Shown in pieces: positions 1 through 8,108 of a stretch of DNA of 64,000 bases (position 1 is its first letter; each line of letters opens with the position of its first letter). Source of the stretch: Bog-756 sp963839925 (GTDB lineage: Bacteria > Actinomycetota > Acidimicrobiia > Acidimicrobiales > RAAP-2); contig CAWIWV010000001.1 of NCBI GenBank assembly GCA_963839925.1, forward strand, positions 2,046,001 to 2,110,000. Direction: 5' to 3'. The notes beneath the pieces are model-generated. The model did not search any database, was not told the origin of the DNA, and was given only the letters and a program-made list of their open reading frames with translations. A program made the position numbers and the translations under genes.

Positions 1-1169
1 ACGTCGATCGCCGCCGGAGCGGCCAACCGGGTGAGCTTCTGGACGATCGATCCCCCGCCGAGCATCTCCTGCAGACGGGATCGGGCGCTCGAACCGACGA
101 CGATCTGGGTGAAGTGCCCCGATCTCGCGAAGTCGATGAGCGCCTGCGCTGGGTCGTCGTTCCGCACTTCGTTCCATTCGGCACCGACATCGGCAGTGAC
201 CTGGCGGAGTGCCACGAGCTGGTCGTCGGGAAACCGACCGACTGCTTTGGGCGCAAGGACATGCACGACCTGCAGGTCGGCCTTGATCCGGGATGCCATG
301 CGGGCGGCCCGACGCACGATGCCGTCGGTCCCCGGGGCTGTGGTTACCCCGACGAGGATGCGCTCGTGGGTGTCCCAGACCACGTTCTTTCTCTGGGTGT
401 GGAGGTAGTCGAGCAGCTGCTCCTCGGTCTCGTCCGCCAGGAAGCGGAGCGCGAGCTCCCGAAGCGCAGTCAGGTTGTCAGTGCGGAAATAGTTCGAAAG
501 CGCGCTGGGAACACGCTCGGACGAATAGATGTTGCCGTGGAGCATCCGACGCCGGAGCTGTTCGGGCGAGGAGTCGACCAACTCGATCTGGTCGGCCTTG
601 CGCACCACCCAATCGGGAACCCGCTCGCGGATCTGCACCTCGAGGATCTGCTCCACCGCGTCGGCGATGCTCTCGAGGTGCTGGATGTTGACGGTGGTCA
701 CGACGTCGATGTCTGCGCTCAACAAGGACATCACATCCTGCCAACGCTTCTCGTGACTCCCTGATCCTGGGACGTTGGTATGAGCAAGCTCATCGACCAA
801 CGCCACTTGGGGATGGCGGTCGAGTACCGCGTCGAGGTCCATCTCCTCGAACTGCGATCCCCGGTAGTCGACCCTCCGACGGGGGACCACCTCGAGGCCC
901 TCGATCAGCTCCTCGGTGCGGCCGCGGCCGTGGCATTCGATGAATCCGATGACAACGTCTGCCCCCCGTTGCTTTCGGCGGTGGCCCTCGCTCAACATGG
1001 CGTAGGTCTTGCCGACGCCCGGCGCCGCACCGAGGTAGATCCGAAAGCGGCCGATGGCCTCGACCTTCGGCCGGTCCGGTGCACCGGCGGCTGCCCCGGT
1101 ACTTCGACCGGCACCCGCCTGCCCTGTCTCGCCCGACCCGGAGGGCTCGGCCGCAGACGACTGAGTCAC
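1..1169 (-). CDS. kdpD: Sensor kinase KdpD, N-terminal part (runs off left edge)
   Basis: Potassium/osmotic sensor of the Kdp system. About 389 codons are visible and the frame leaves the window without a stop. A GTG at 1169 lies one base after the kdpC stop, so it is translated from the kdp operon. After a polar, Gly/Ala-rich lead of about 40 residues comes the KdpD domain, with Walker A GAAPGVGKT (about residues 47-55) and DELAHTN (about 126-132). A universal-stress-type domain follows from about HERILVGV. The DUF4118 membrane part and the kinase part would lie outside the window, so whether it is full length cannot be seen. A second, complete kdpD lies at 8109-10769. The family is certain; only completeness is open. 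Confidence 0.93.
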   Translation of the reverse strand, partial: MTQSSAAEPSGSGETGQAGAGRSTGAAAGAPDRPKVEAIGRFRIYLGAAPGVGKTYAMLSEGHRRKQRGADVVIGFIECHGRGRTEELIEGLEVVPRRRVDYRGSQFEEMDLDAVLDRHPQVALVDELAHTNVPGSGSHEKRWQDVMSLLSADIDVVTTVNIQHLESIADAVEQILEVQIRERVPDWVVRKADQIELVDSSPEQLRRRMLHGNIYSSERVPSALSNYFRTDNLTALRELALRFLADETEEQLLDYLHTQRKNVVWDTHERILVGVTTAPGTDGIVRRAARMASRIKADLQVVHVLAPKAVGRFPDDQLVALRQVTADVGAEWNEVRNDDPAQALIDFARSGHFTQIVVGSSARSRLQEMLGGGSIVQKLTRLAAPAAID

Positions 1170-1170
1170 C

Positions 1171-1818
1171 TCATCGCAGCTTGGCAAGCGCCTCGTTCAA
1201 CTGGAGCACATTGATGTAGCTGCTGCCGAGGAATCCCAACTGCTCGCCGTTGTTCTCGCGGGCGATGAGAGCCCGCAGGGTGGCGGGAGCGATGCCGGTG
1301 GCCTTGGCGACCATGGGTATCTGGGCCAGTGCGTCGGCCGACGTGATGTCGGGATCGATGCCGCTACCCGAGGTCGTGACGAGATCGGGAGTGGGATTGA
1401 CTCCTCGCTGGTGCCAGTAGGCGACGAGTTCCTGGGTGTTGCTCAACAGGACCTTGGACCGAGGACCGAGGTTGCTTGCCCCGGACTCGCCGGAGTTCGA
1501 GACTCCGGGCTTCCCAGGGATGTTGTTTGCCTCGAGCGGGTTGTCCCCCCCACCGGCCGCCGGGTTCAACGAGCCGGCATAGGGGCCGAGTGCGTCGGGC
1601 CGACCCTGGAACACGCAGCTCCCGAGCGGGTGACCCGGACACTTCGTCTGTGACCAGTTCTGGCCGACGAGGGTCGAGCCGTTCGCGGTGATCGAGCCGT
1701 CCGCCTGGTGCTTGAAGAGCACCTGGGCGACGCCGGTTCCGACAAACGCGTAGACGAACCCGAAGAAGATCGTGATCATCACGATAGAGATGATCGAGCG
1801 ACGGAGATGGGCGAGCAT
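1171..1818 (-). CDS. kdpC: Potassium-transporting ATPase subunit KdpC
   Basis: Small single-span subunit of the KdpFABC pump, which stabilises the KdpA-KdpB complex. It is 215 residues long. The N-terminus (MLAHLRRSIISIVMITIFF) has the family's basic lead and one membrane helix, about residues 8-30. The periplasmic domain carries the expected GSNLGP-type stretch (ASNLGPRS), and the C-terminus has the ENNGEQLGFLG and INVLQLN segments. The ATG at 1818 was chosen over an in-frame upstream ATG at 1911, because the helix begins here and GGAG lies about 8 bases upstream. It starts 13 bases after the kdpB stop, and kdpD follows directly. Confidence 0.95.
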   Translation of the reverse strand: MLAHLRRSIISIVMITIFFGFVYAFVGTGVAQVLFKHQADGSITANGSTLVGQNWSQTKCPGHPLGSCVFQGRPDALGPYAGSLNPAAGGGDNPLEANNIPGKPGVSNSGESGASNLGPRSKVLLSNTQELVAYWHQRGVNPTPDLVTTSGSGIDPDITSADALAQIPMVAKATGIAPATLRALIARENNGEQLGFLGSSYINVLQLNEALAKLR

Positions 1819-1831
1819 CAGAGAGACTCCA

Positions 1832-3901
1832 TCAGTAGGCGTGCAATGCGACGAGGATGAGATCGATGAGCTTGATGAAGATGAACGGAGCAATGATCCC
1901 GCCCACTCCATAGATGAAAACGTTTCGGCGGAGGATGGCCGCTGAGCCTGCGGCGCGGAACCTCACCCCGCGAAGTGCCAGCGGGATCAGCGCCACGATC
2001 ACCAGCGCATTGAAGATGACCGCCGACAGGACCGCACTCTCCGGGCTGTGCAACTTCATGATATTGAGCGGCTCGAGCTGCGGATAGGTGGCGAGGAACA
2101 GAGCCGGGATGATGGCGAAGTACTTGGCCACATCGTTGGCGATGGAGAAGGTGGTGAGCGAGCCCCGGGTGATGAGAAGCTGCTTTCCGATCTCGACCAC
2201 GTCGATGAGCTTGGTCGGGTTGGAGTCGAGGTCGACCATGTTGCCGGCCTCTTTGGCCGCGGTGGTCCCCGTGTTCATGGCCACTCCCACGTCTGCCTGG
2301 GCCAGGGCCGGGGCGTCATTCGTCCCGTCGCCGGTCATGGCGATCAGCTTCCCGCCCTCCTGCTCGGACTTGATGAGGGCCATCTTGGCCTCAGGGGTGG
2401 CCTCGGCCAGGAAGTCGTCGACACCCGCCTCCTGGGCGATCGCCGCCGCGGTGAGCGGGTTGTCACCGGTGATCATGACGGTGCGGATGCCCATCTGGCG
2501 CATCTCGTCGAACTTCTCCCGGATGCCCTGCTTGACCACGTCCTTCAGCTCGATGACACCGAGAATGTCCGGACCGTCGGCCACCACCAGCGGAGTGGAC
2601 CCGGCTCGCGAGACGCGCTCCACGATGCCATCGAGGTCGGCCGGCACGGTCCCGCCCTGCTCGGTCACCCAGCGCTTGACCGAGTCGGCGGCACCCTTCT
2701 TGATCTGGCGCGGGCCCATGTCGAGGCCGGACATCCGGGTCTGGGCCGTGAAGGGCACGAACTCGTGCTCGCCCTCCAGTTCACGCTCGCGGATGTTGAA
2801 ACGGTCCTTGGCCAGTACCACGATGGAGCGTCCCTCGGGCGTCTCGTCAGCCAGCGAAGCGAGTTGCGCGACGTCGGCAACGTCCTGCTCGGTGTGGCCT
2901 CCGACCGGATAGAAGTCGGACGCCATCCGGTTGCCGAGGGTGATGGTCCCGGTCTTGTCCAGCAGGAGTGTCTGCACGTCGCCGGCGGCTTCGACCGCCC
3001 GACCGCTCATCGCCAGTACGTTGCGCTGGACCAGGCGATCCATACCGGCGATCCCGATGGCCGACAACAAGGCCCCGATGGTGGTCGGGATGAGGCAGAC
3101 CAGCAGCGACACCAGGACGACCACCGACACCGCGGCCCCGGAGTAGTGGCCGAAGGCCTGGAGGGTCACCACCACCGGCAGGAAGACGATGGTGAGGACC
3201 GCCAACAGAATGGTGAGGGCGATCTCGTTGGGGGTCTTCTGGCGGTTGGCCCCCTCGACCAGGGTGATCATCCGGTCGAGGAAGGTGTGACCCCGCTCGG
3301 CCGTGATCCGGATCACGATGCGGTCGGACAGCACCTTGGTTCCGCCGGTGACCGCCGAGCGGTCACCCCCCGACTCGCGGATGACCGGTGCCGACTCGCC
3401 GGTGATGGCCGACTCGTCGACAGAGGCGATCCCCTCGGTGATTTCCCCGTCGGAGGGGATGAGGTCGCCGGCCTCGCAGACCACCATGTCTCCCTTGCCC
3501 AGCTCCGCGGCCGGTACCAGCTCCTCGGTCCCGTCGGCGTTCAGCCGGCGGGCCTCGGTCTCGGACCGCATCCTGCGGAGTGTGTCGGCCTGCGCCTTGC
3601 CCCTGCCTTCGGCCATCGCCTCGGCGAAGTTGGCGAAGATGACCGTCAGGAAGAGCCAGATGGTGATCGACCAGGTGAAGGTGCTGGGGTGGGCGATGGC
3701 CTCGATGAAGGTGATCACGGTGCCCACCAGGACCACGAACATGACCGGGTTCCTGACCTGGATCGCCGGGTTCAGCTTCTTGAACGAGTCGACCAAGGCC
3801 TGCCGGAGGATCTCGCCGTCGAAGAGACTGCGGGCCTCGGCGACGCCGTGGGCATCGGTTGCCGGGCCCGGTTGACCCGGTTGGGTAGCGGTCATTGTCA
3901 T
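1832..3901 (-). CDS. kdpB: Potassium-transporting P-type ATPase subunit KdpB
   Basis: Catalytic P-type ATPase subunit that hydrolyses ATP to drive K+ uptake through KdpA; 689 residues, the usual length. Seen in the sequence: TGES of the actuator domain (about residues 167-170), the phosphorylation motif DKTGT (315-319, Asp315 forms the aspartyl phosphate), MITGDNPLT, and the hinge motif TGDGTNDAPAL at about residue 520. Hydrophobic helices lie at about 50-95, 220-285 and the C-terminal 130 residues. The start ATG shares one base with the kdpA stop (TGATG), so the two are translationally coupled. It belongs to the leftward kdpFABC-D operon. Confidence 0.97.
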   Translation of the reverse strand: MTMTATQPGQPGPATDAHGVAEARSLFDGEILRQALVDSFKKLNPAIQVRNPVMFVVLVGTVITFIEAIAHPSTFTWSITIWLFLTVIFANFAEAMAEGRGKAQADTLRRMRSETEARRLNADGTEELVPAAELGKGDMVVCEAGDLIPSDGEITEGIASVDESAITGESAPVIRESGGDRSAVTGGTKVLSDRIVIRITAERGHTFLDRMITLVEGANRQKTPNEIALTILLAVLTIVFLPVVVTLQAFGHYSGAAVSVVVLVSLLVCLIPTTIGALLSAIGIAGMDRLVQRNVLAMSGRAVEAAGDVQTLLLDKTGTITLGNRMASDFYPVGGHTEQDVADVAQLASLADETPEGRSIVVLAKDRFNIRERELEGEHEFVPFTAQTRMSGLDMGPRQIKKGAADSVKRWVTEQGGTVPADLDGIVERVSRAGSTPLVVADGPDILGVIELKDVVKQGIREKFDEMRQMGIRTVMITGDNPLTAAAIAQEAGVDDFLAEATPEAKMALIKSEQEGGKLIAMTGDGTNDAPALAQADVGVAMNTGTTAAKEAGNMVDLDSNPTKLIDVVEIGKQLLITRGSLTTFSIANDVAKYFAIIPALFLATYPQLEPLNIMKLHSPESAVLSAVIFNALVIVALIPLALRGVRFRAAGSAAILRRNVFIYGVGGIIAPFIFIKLIDLILVALHAY

Positions 3902-5595
3902 CAGAAGAACTTCCCGTGGCTGAGCTGCTCGACGATCGGGCCGAGGGCGACGGCGGGGAAGAAGGTGAGACCACCGATGATCACAATCACTCCAATGGTG
4001 AGGCCGACGAACATCCCGTTGTCGGTGCGGAAGGTCCCGAGCGACTCGGGGACCACGTTCTTGGCGGCGAGAGAACCCGCGAGGGCGAGGGCCGGGATCA
4101 TGATGCCGAACCGACCGATGAGCATGTCGATGCCACCGACAATGTTGTAGAACGAGGTGTTGCCGGTCAGACCCGCCATGGCGGAACCGTTGTTGTTTCC
4201 CTGTGAGGTCAGCCCGTAAAGGATCTCTGAGAACCCGTGGGGACCGGCGTTCAGGGGGCCGGCCCGGCCGGCGTGGATGGACACGGCGACCGCCGTGAGG
4301 ATGAGCACGATGATGGGCATGACCAGGGCGCCGAGGCCCGCAAGTTTCACCTCTCGGGCCTGTATCTTCTTGCCCAAGTACTCCGGCGTTCGCCCGATCA
4401 TGAGGCCGCCGATGAACACGGCGATGATGGCATAGATGAGGATCGTGTAGATCCCGCTTCCGGTCCCGCCCGGCGTGACCTCGCCCAGCATCATGCCGGT
4501 CATCGGGCCCATACCTCCGATCGGGTTGTAGGAGTCTGTTGCGCTGTCCACGGCACCGTCGGAGGTCTGGGTCATCGAGACGTTGAAGAGCGCGCTGCTC
4601 GTGTCACCGAAGCGCACCTCCTTGCCTTCTGTGTTCCCGACGGTCGAGTGGATGCCGGCCGCGGCGACGGCGGGGTTCTGCCCGTGCTCGGCATAGCTGG
4701 TGAATCCCACCCAGACGGCGAAGATGATCACCATGGCGGCGAGCAGGGCGGCACCGTGGCGGATGCTCTTCACCATCTTCCCGAAGGTGTAGGTGAGCGC
4801 GAACGGGATGGAGAGTGTGAGCCAGATGTAGAGCAGGTTTGTCAATCCGGTCGGGTTCTCGAGGGGATGGGCCAGATCGACGTTGAAGAACCCGCCTCCG
4901 TTGGTCCCGAGTTGCATGATGGGGCCCATGAAGCCGGCGGGGCCGCGGGCGATGGTCTGCGTGACGCCGTTGAGTGAGTCATGGATCGAGACCGGTCCGG
5001 CCAGAGTCTGCACTGCGCCCTGACCGACGGTGATCAAGCCGGTGAGGAATGCGACCGGCAGGAGGATATAAAGCATGCAACGGGTGATGTCGACCCAGAA
5101 GTTACCGATCGTGGGAGAGTTCCGACGGGAGAAACCCCGCACCACGGCGATCGCCACAGCGATCCCTACGGCTGCACTCACGAACTGCTGCACGGTCAGT
5201 ACACCGATCTGCGAGAAGTAGGACATCGCCGTCTCGCCGCCGTAGTTCTGCCAGTTGGTGTTGGTGACGAACGAGGTGGAGGTGTTGAAGCTGAGCGCCG
5301 ATCCCACCGCCCCGAAGTGCTGCGGGTTGAGCGGTAGCGACCCCTGGATCCTCAGCAGGAAGTAGCCGACGGCGATGAACGCGGCGGAGAAGATCACGGC
5401 TGCTCCGGCGTACCGCTTCCAGTTCTGCTCGTGCTCTGGCTCGGAACCGGTCCCGAGAAGTCGGTAGAAGGGACGTTCGGCCCACCGCAGGAAGTGCACG
5501 CGGCCGTCGAAGACGGCCGCCATGTACGACCCCAGGTACCGCCAGGTAAGACCCAGGGCGATGACCAGGATGATGATGGTCCACGTGAAGCCCAT
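3901..5595 (-). CDS. kdpA: Potassium-transporting ATPase subunit KdpA
   Basis: K+-channel-like subunit of KdpFABC, 564 residues, related to the SKT/Trk fold with four pore repeats. Pore and selectivity-filter stretches are visible: FNTSTSFVTNTNWQNY near residue 105, TNGGGFFNVD near 230, and GNNNGSAMAGLTGN near 470. Roughly ten hydrophobic helices run through the whole protein. The ATG at 5595 is one base after the kdpF stop, and the stop overlaps kdpB by one base, so the whole operon is tightly coupled. Confidence 0.97.
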   Translation of the reverse strand: MGFTWTIIILVIALGLTWRYLGSYMAAVFDGRVHFLRWAERPFYRLLGTGSEPEHEQNWKRYAGAAVIFSAAFIAVGYFLLRIQGSLPLNPQHFGAVGSALSFNTSTSFVTNTNWQNYGGETAMSYFSQIGVLTVQQFVSAAVGIAVAIAVVRGFSRRNSPTIGNFWVDITRCMLYILLPVAFLTGLITVGQGAVQTLAGPVSIHDSLNGVTQTIARGPAGFMGPIMQLGTNGGGFFNVDLAHPLENPTGLTNLLYIWLTLSIPFALTYTFGKMVKSIRHGAALLAAMVIIFAVWVGFTSYAEHGQNPAVAAAGIHSTVGNTEGKEVRFGDTSSALFNVSMTQTSDGAVDSATDSYNPIGGMGPMTGMMLGEVTPGGTGSGIYTILIYAIIAVFIGGLMIGRTPEYLGKKIQAREVKLAGLGALVMPIIVLILTAVAVSIHAGRAGPLNAGPHGFSEILYGLTSQGNNNGSAMAGLTGNTSFYNIVGGIDMLIGRFGIMIPALALAGSLAAKNVVPESLGTFRTDNGMFVGLTIGVIVIIGGLTFFPAVALGPIVEQLSHGKFF

Positions 5596-5596
5596 A

Positions 5597-5686
5597 TCAG
5601 AACTTCTCGGGCTTGAACATGGCGACGCCGAGATAGATGAACATCAGCGTGGCGATGCCGAGGAGGATGCCCTGGGTGATCGTCAT
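5597..5686 (-). CDS. kdpF: KdpF small membrane subunit
   Basis: 29-residue one-helix subunit that stabilises the Kdp complex in the membrane. The sequence begins MTITQGILLGIATLMFIY and ends in MFKPEKF; the Pro-Glu-Lys-Phe tail is the hallmark of KdpF. It lies one base ahead of kdpA, and its ATG overlaps the stop of the preceding 27-residue ORF (ATGA). The length fits the family (about 29 residues). Confidence 0.92.
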   Translation of the reverse strand: MTITQGILLGIATLMFIYLGVAMFKPEKF

Positions 5687-5766
5687 ACCCGGTCCAGAGC
5701 CCAGATGAGTCCGAGCATCGCCAGCGCAAAGCCGATGATGCCGAGTACTACGAGAAAATCTGCCAT
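5683..5766 (-). CDS. Small one-helix membrane protein ahead of kdpF
   Basis: A 27-residue ORF beginning MADFLVVLGIIGFALAMLG and ending WALDRV. It is almost entirely one transmembrane helix with a charged C-terminal tail. Its TGA overlaps the kdpF ATG, which makes it the first gene of the kdp operon. There is no Shine-Dalgarno sequence; CATACT ends 7 bases before the ATG and could be the -10 box of a leaderless message. My recollection is that similar short ORFs precede kdpF in other actinobacteria. A role as an extra Kdp subunit or leader peptide is inference. Confidence 0.6.
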   Translation of the reverse strand: MADFLVVLGIIGFALAMLGLIWALDRV

Positions 5767-5790
5767 GAAGTCGAGTATGCGCCGGGGGGT

Positions 5791-5843
5791 CTGAACAGGG
5801 CCTCAACAAACGAGAGAGAGTCTGAATAAGTTCTCAACAAACG
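5791..5843 (-). promoter_or_regulatory. Tandem response-regulator boxes in the kdp divergent promoter
   Basis: Two 22-base direct repeats (5791-5812 and 5822-5843) match at 18 of 22 positions and start 31 bases apart, about three helical turns. Read in the kdp direction each is CGTTTGTTGAG, six variable bases, then TTCAG. Inside each unit two half-sites (TGTTGAG and TGTTCAG or TATTCAG) are 11 bases apart, the spacing typical of OmpR/PhoB-family regulators. The repeats sit just upstream of the kdp operon and about 55 bases from the divergent kinase gene. KdpE is the obvious candidate ligand; this is inference. Confidence 0.65.
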
Positions 5844-5899
5844 CCCTCCGGGACCGAAAGACGGGACTCGGCAGCGCGGATCCGTACGAGAATGGTGTG

Positions 5900-7387
5900 A
5901 TGCGCAAACAGCTCCTCGGGTCGGCGGCGGGGATCGCCCTCGCGGTCGGCATCGGCGCAGCCATGCTCCCCGTGCGAGCGCATCTGAACGGGGCCGCCGT
6001 TGCGCTCCTGCTGATCTTCCCGATCTTGGCCGGCGTGATCATCGGTGGCGTGACCGGAGGTACGACGAGCGTCCTTGCCGGATTCCTCGTCTACGACTAC
6101 TGGTTCATCAAGCCGTACGGCACGTTGGCGGTGGACAGCTCAGCTGACTGGCTGGTGCTGGCCGTCTACGCGGTGGTGATGCTGTTCCTGTCCTGGGTGG
6201 TGTCGAACCTCGAGACGGCGCGGTCGGAGATCCAGAGCAGAACGACCGAGGCGCGCCGTCTCTTCGAGCTCTCCGAGCTCCTGGTGGAGGAACGGTCGGT
6301 CGACGATCTGTTGAAGTCGATCGTGGGCGCGGTGGAGACCATGTTCGATGTGTCTGGTGTTTCCTTGCTGGTCCCGGCTGCGGATCGCCTCGAGATCGCC
6401 GCCTCGTCGGGCGAGCCGCTCTCGCCGGACGAACTGCACCGGCTCGACTCTCGCTCGGGTGTGCCGGTCAGCCTCGGAACCACGCCGGGCGGCACCGAAG
6501 GAATGCAGACCGTCGCGCTGTCAGCCGCGGGGCGACCGGTCGGAATCCTGGCCATGCGCGGGCTTCCTGCTTCCGAGGCCGACCGCTCCTTGCTCCGCAC
6601 CTTCGCCAACCACGCTGCGCTCGCGCTCGAGCGCGCCCAACTCCGCGAGCAGGCCATGCGCTCGGAGCTGTTGGAGGAGATCGACCGACTGCGGCATGCG
6701 CTGATAGGAGCGGTCTCGCACGACCTCCGTACTCCGCTGGCGACGATGAAGGTGGCCGCATCGACGTTGCTGCGACCCGCCGTCCCGCTGTCGGAAGCCG
6801 ACGTCGAGGAGCTCCACGAGCTGATCGAAGTCGAGACCGACCGCCTCACCCGCCTGGTCACCAGCCTGCTCGACATGACCAGAATCGACGCCGGCGTGCT
6901 GGAGGTGAGGCAATGCGCCGGCTCGGTCGCCGAACTCGTCGAGGATGCGGTCAGCGCGTCCGGTCGGGCCCTCCATGGTCAGACCATCGAGACCTCGATC
7001 CCCGCCGACCTGCCCGACGTGGACGTCGACAAGCTGTTGATCACCCAGGTGCTGGCTAACCTCTTGGACAATGCGAAGCGCCACGCGCCGGCGAACAGCC
7101 TGATCACGGTGGCAGCCGGCGTTCGAAACGATCAAGTCACCCTGTCCGTCATCGACCGGGGGCCCGGCGTTCCCTCCGACGAGCGCGAAGCGGTGTTCGA
7201 CCGGTTCGTGCGGTTCGACACGGGCGGTCGTGCCGGGCTCGGGCTCACCATCGCCAAGACGTTCGTCGAGGCCCACGGCGGCGACATCTGGGTGGAGGAG
7301 GAACCGGGCGGGGGTGCGAGGTTCACCTTCACCCTCCCGGTCGCGACGACCCTCGGCGCGGCGGTGCCGTCGAGCGCGGCGAGCTAG
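5900..7387 (+). CDS. KdpD-like sensor histidine kinase lacking the KdpD N-terminus
   Basis: 495-residue membrane histidine kinase. Order of parts: DUF4118 membrane segment (about residues 10-105, including the family phrase YDYWFIKPYGTL), GAF-like domain (about 125-250), HisKA with SHDLRTP (phospho-acceptor His274), then a HATPase domain with NLLDNAKRHAP, DRGPGVP and GLGLTIAK. It matches the C-terminal two thirds of KdpD but has no Walker-A KdpD domain or USP domain. The ATG at 5900 was chosen; GTG at 5897 is equally possible, and neither has a clear ribosome site. It diverges from kdpFABC and precedes kdpE by 4 bases. Expected to phosphorylate KdpE. Confidence 0.88.
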   Translation: MRKQLLGSAAGIALAVGIGAAMLPVRAHLNGAAVALLLIFPILAGVIIGGVTGGTTSVLAGFLVYDYWFIKPYGTLAVDSSADWLVLAVYAVVMLFLSWVVSNLETARSEIQSRTTEARRLFELSELLVEERSVDDLLKSIVGAVETMFDVSGVSLLVPAADRLEIAASSGEPLSPDELHRLDSRSGVPVSLGTTPGGTEGMQTVALSAAGRPVGILAMRGLPASEADRSLLRTFANHAALALERAQLREQAMRSELLEEIDRLRHALIGAVSHDLRTPLATMKVAASTLLRPAVPLSEADVEELHELIEVETDRLTRLVTSLLDMTRIDAGVLEVRQCAGSVAELVEDAVSASGRALHGQTIETSIPADLPDVDVDKLLITQVLANLLDNAKRHAPANSLITVAAGVRNDQVTLSVIDRGPGVPSDEREAVFDRFVRFDTGGRAGLGLTIAKTFVEAHGGDIWVEEEPGGGARFTFTLPVATTLGAAVPSSAAS

Positions 7388-7391
7388 AGCC

Positions 7392-8088
7392 GTGGCCAAG
7401 GTCCTGGTCATCGACGACGACCCGTCGTTGCTGCGCGCGCTGCGCATCGGCCTGAAAGCCGGGGGGCACGACGTGACCACGGCGGTCAACGGCGAACAGG
7501 GCATCTCCCAGGTGGCACTTGCCGCTCCGGATGTGGTCGTGCTCGACCTCGGCCTGCCCGACATCGACGGCCAGACCGTCTGCAAGCGGATCCGGCAGTG
7601 GAGCGAGGTCCCGATCATCATCCTCTCCGCGAGTGGTGCCGAGGACCGCAAGGTGGCCGCCCTGGACAGCGGTGCGGACGACTACGTGACCAAGCCGTTC
7701 GGCATGGCAGAGCTCGAGGCGAGGATCCGTACCGCCCTCCGACATCGCAAGGATGACGTTCCCGAGCTGCCATCGTCGATCACGGTCGGTCCCCTCGAGA
7801 TCGACCTGCTCCATCACCAGGCCTCCCTTCGGGGAGCCGCAGTGGATCTGACCGCAAAAGAGTTCGAAGTCCTGTCCTTTCTCGCGCCACTCGGGCAAGA
7901 CCTGCACCCACCAGATGATCCTCGGTTCGGTATGGGGATCGGGTTACGGAACCGAAGCCCAATACCTCCACGCGTACGTGCACCGGTTGCGCCAGAAGCT
8001 CGGAGACGGGCAGGGCGCGTTGATCCGCACCATCCCCGGCGTCGGGTACAGCCTCGACCCTGACCCCGTGACCTCGGTCCAGAGCTAG
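7392..8088 (+). CDS. kdpE: Response regulator KdpE, frameshifted
   Basis: OmpR-family response regulator of the kdp operon. Frame one starts at GTG 7392: receiver domain with VIDDDPS, phospho-acceptor Asp in VVVLDLGLPD, and conserved Lys in DDYVTKPF. The winged-helix domain begins normally (LTAKEFEVLSFLA), then the frame breaks at 7884-7889. The shifted frame continues HSGKTCTHQMILGSVWG, then the expected recognition-helix and wing sequence, ending at TAG 8088. One base (7887) stands where an Arg codon is expected, so a CG pair seems lost from a GCGCGC run. Likely a sequencing error; otherwise a truncated regulator. kdpD follows 20 bases later. Confidence 0.82.
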
Positions 8089-8108
8089 GTCAGGAGGCCG
8101 GGCAGCAA

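Noticed and set aside
2048..4150. 700-codon open frame antisense to kdpB and kdpA
   Set aside because: It mirrors kdpB codon structure in GC-rich DNA, is full of His/Asp/Gly/Arg, shows no family motif, and kdpB on the other strand has all catalytic motifs.
5801..5843. CRISPR-like repeats near 5.8 kb
   Set aside because: Only two units, with internal half-site structure in a promoter; this fits a response-regulator site. No CRISPR array or cas gene was found anywhere.
7884..7890. Programmed ribosomal frameshift in kdpE
   Set aside because: No slippery heptamer or stimulatory structure was seen, an expected Arg codon is partly missing, and similar indels occur in seven unrelated loci.
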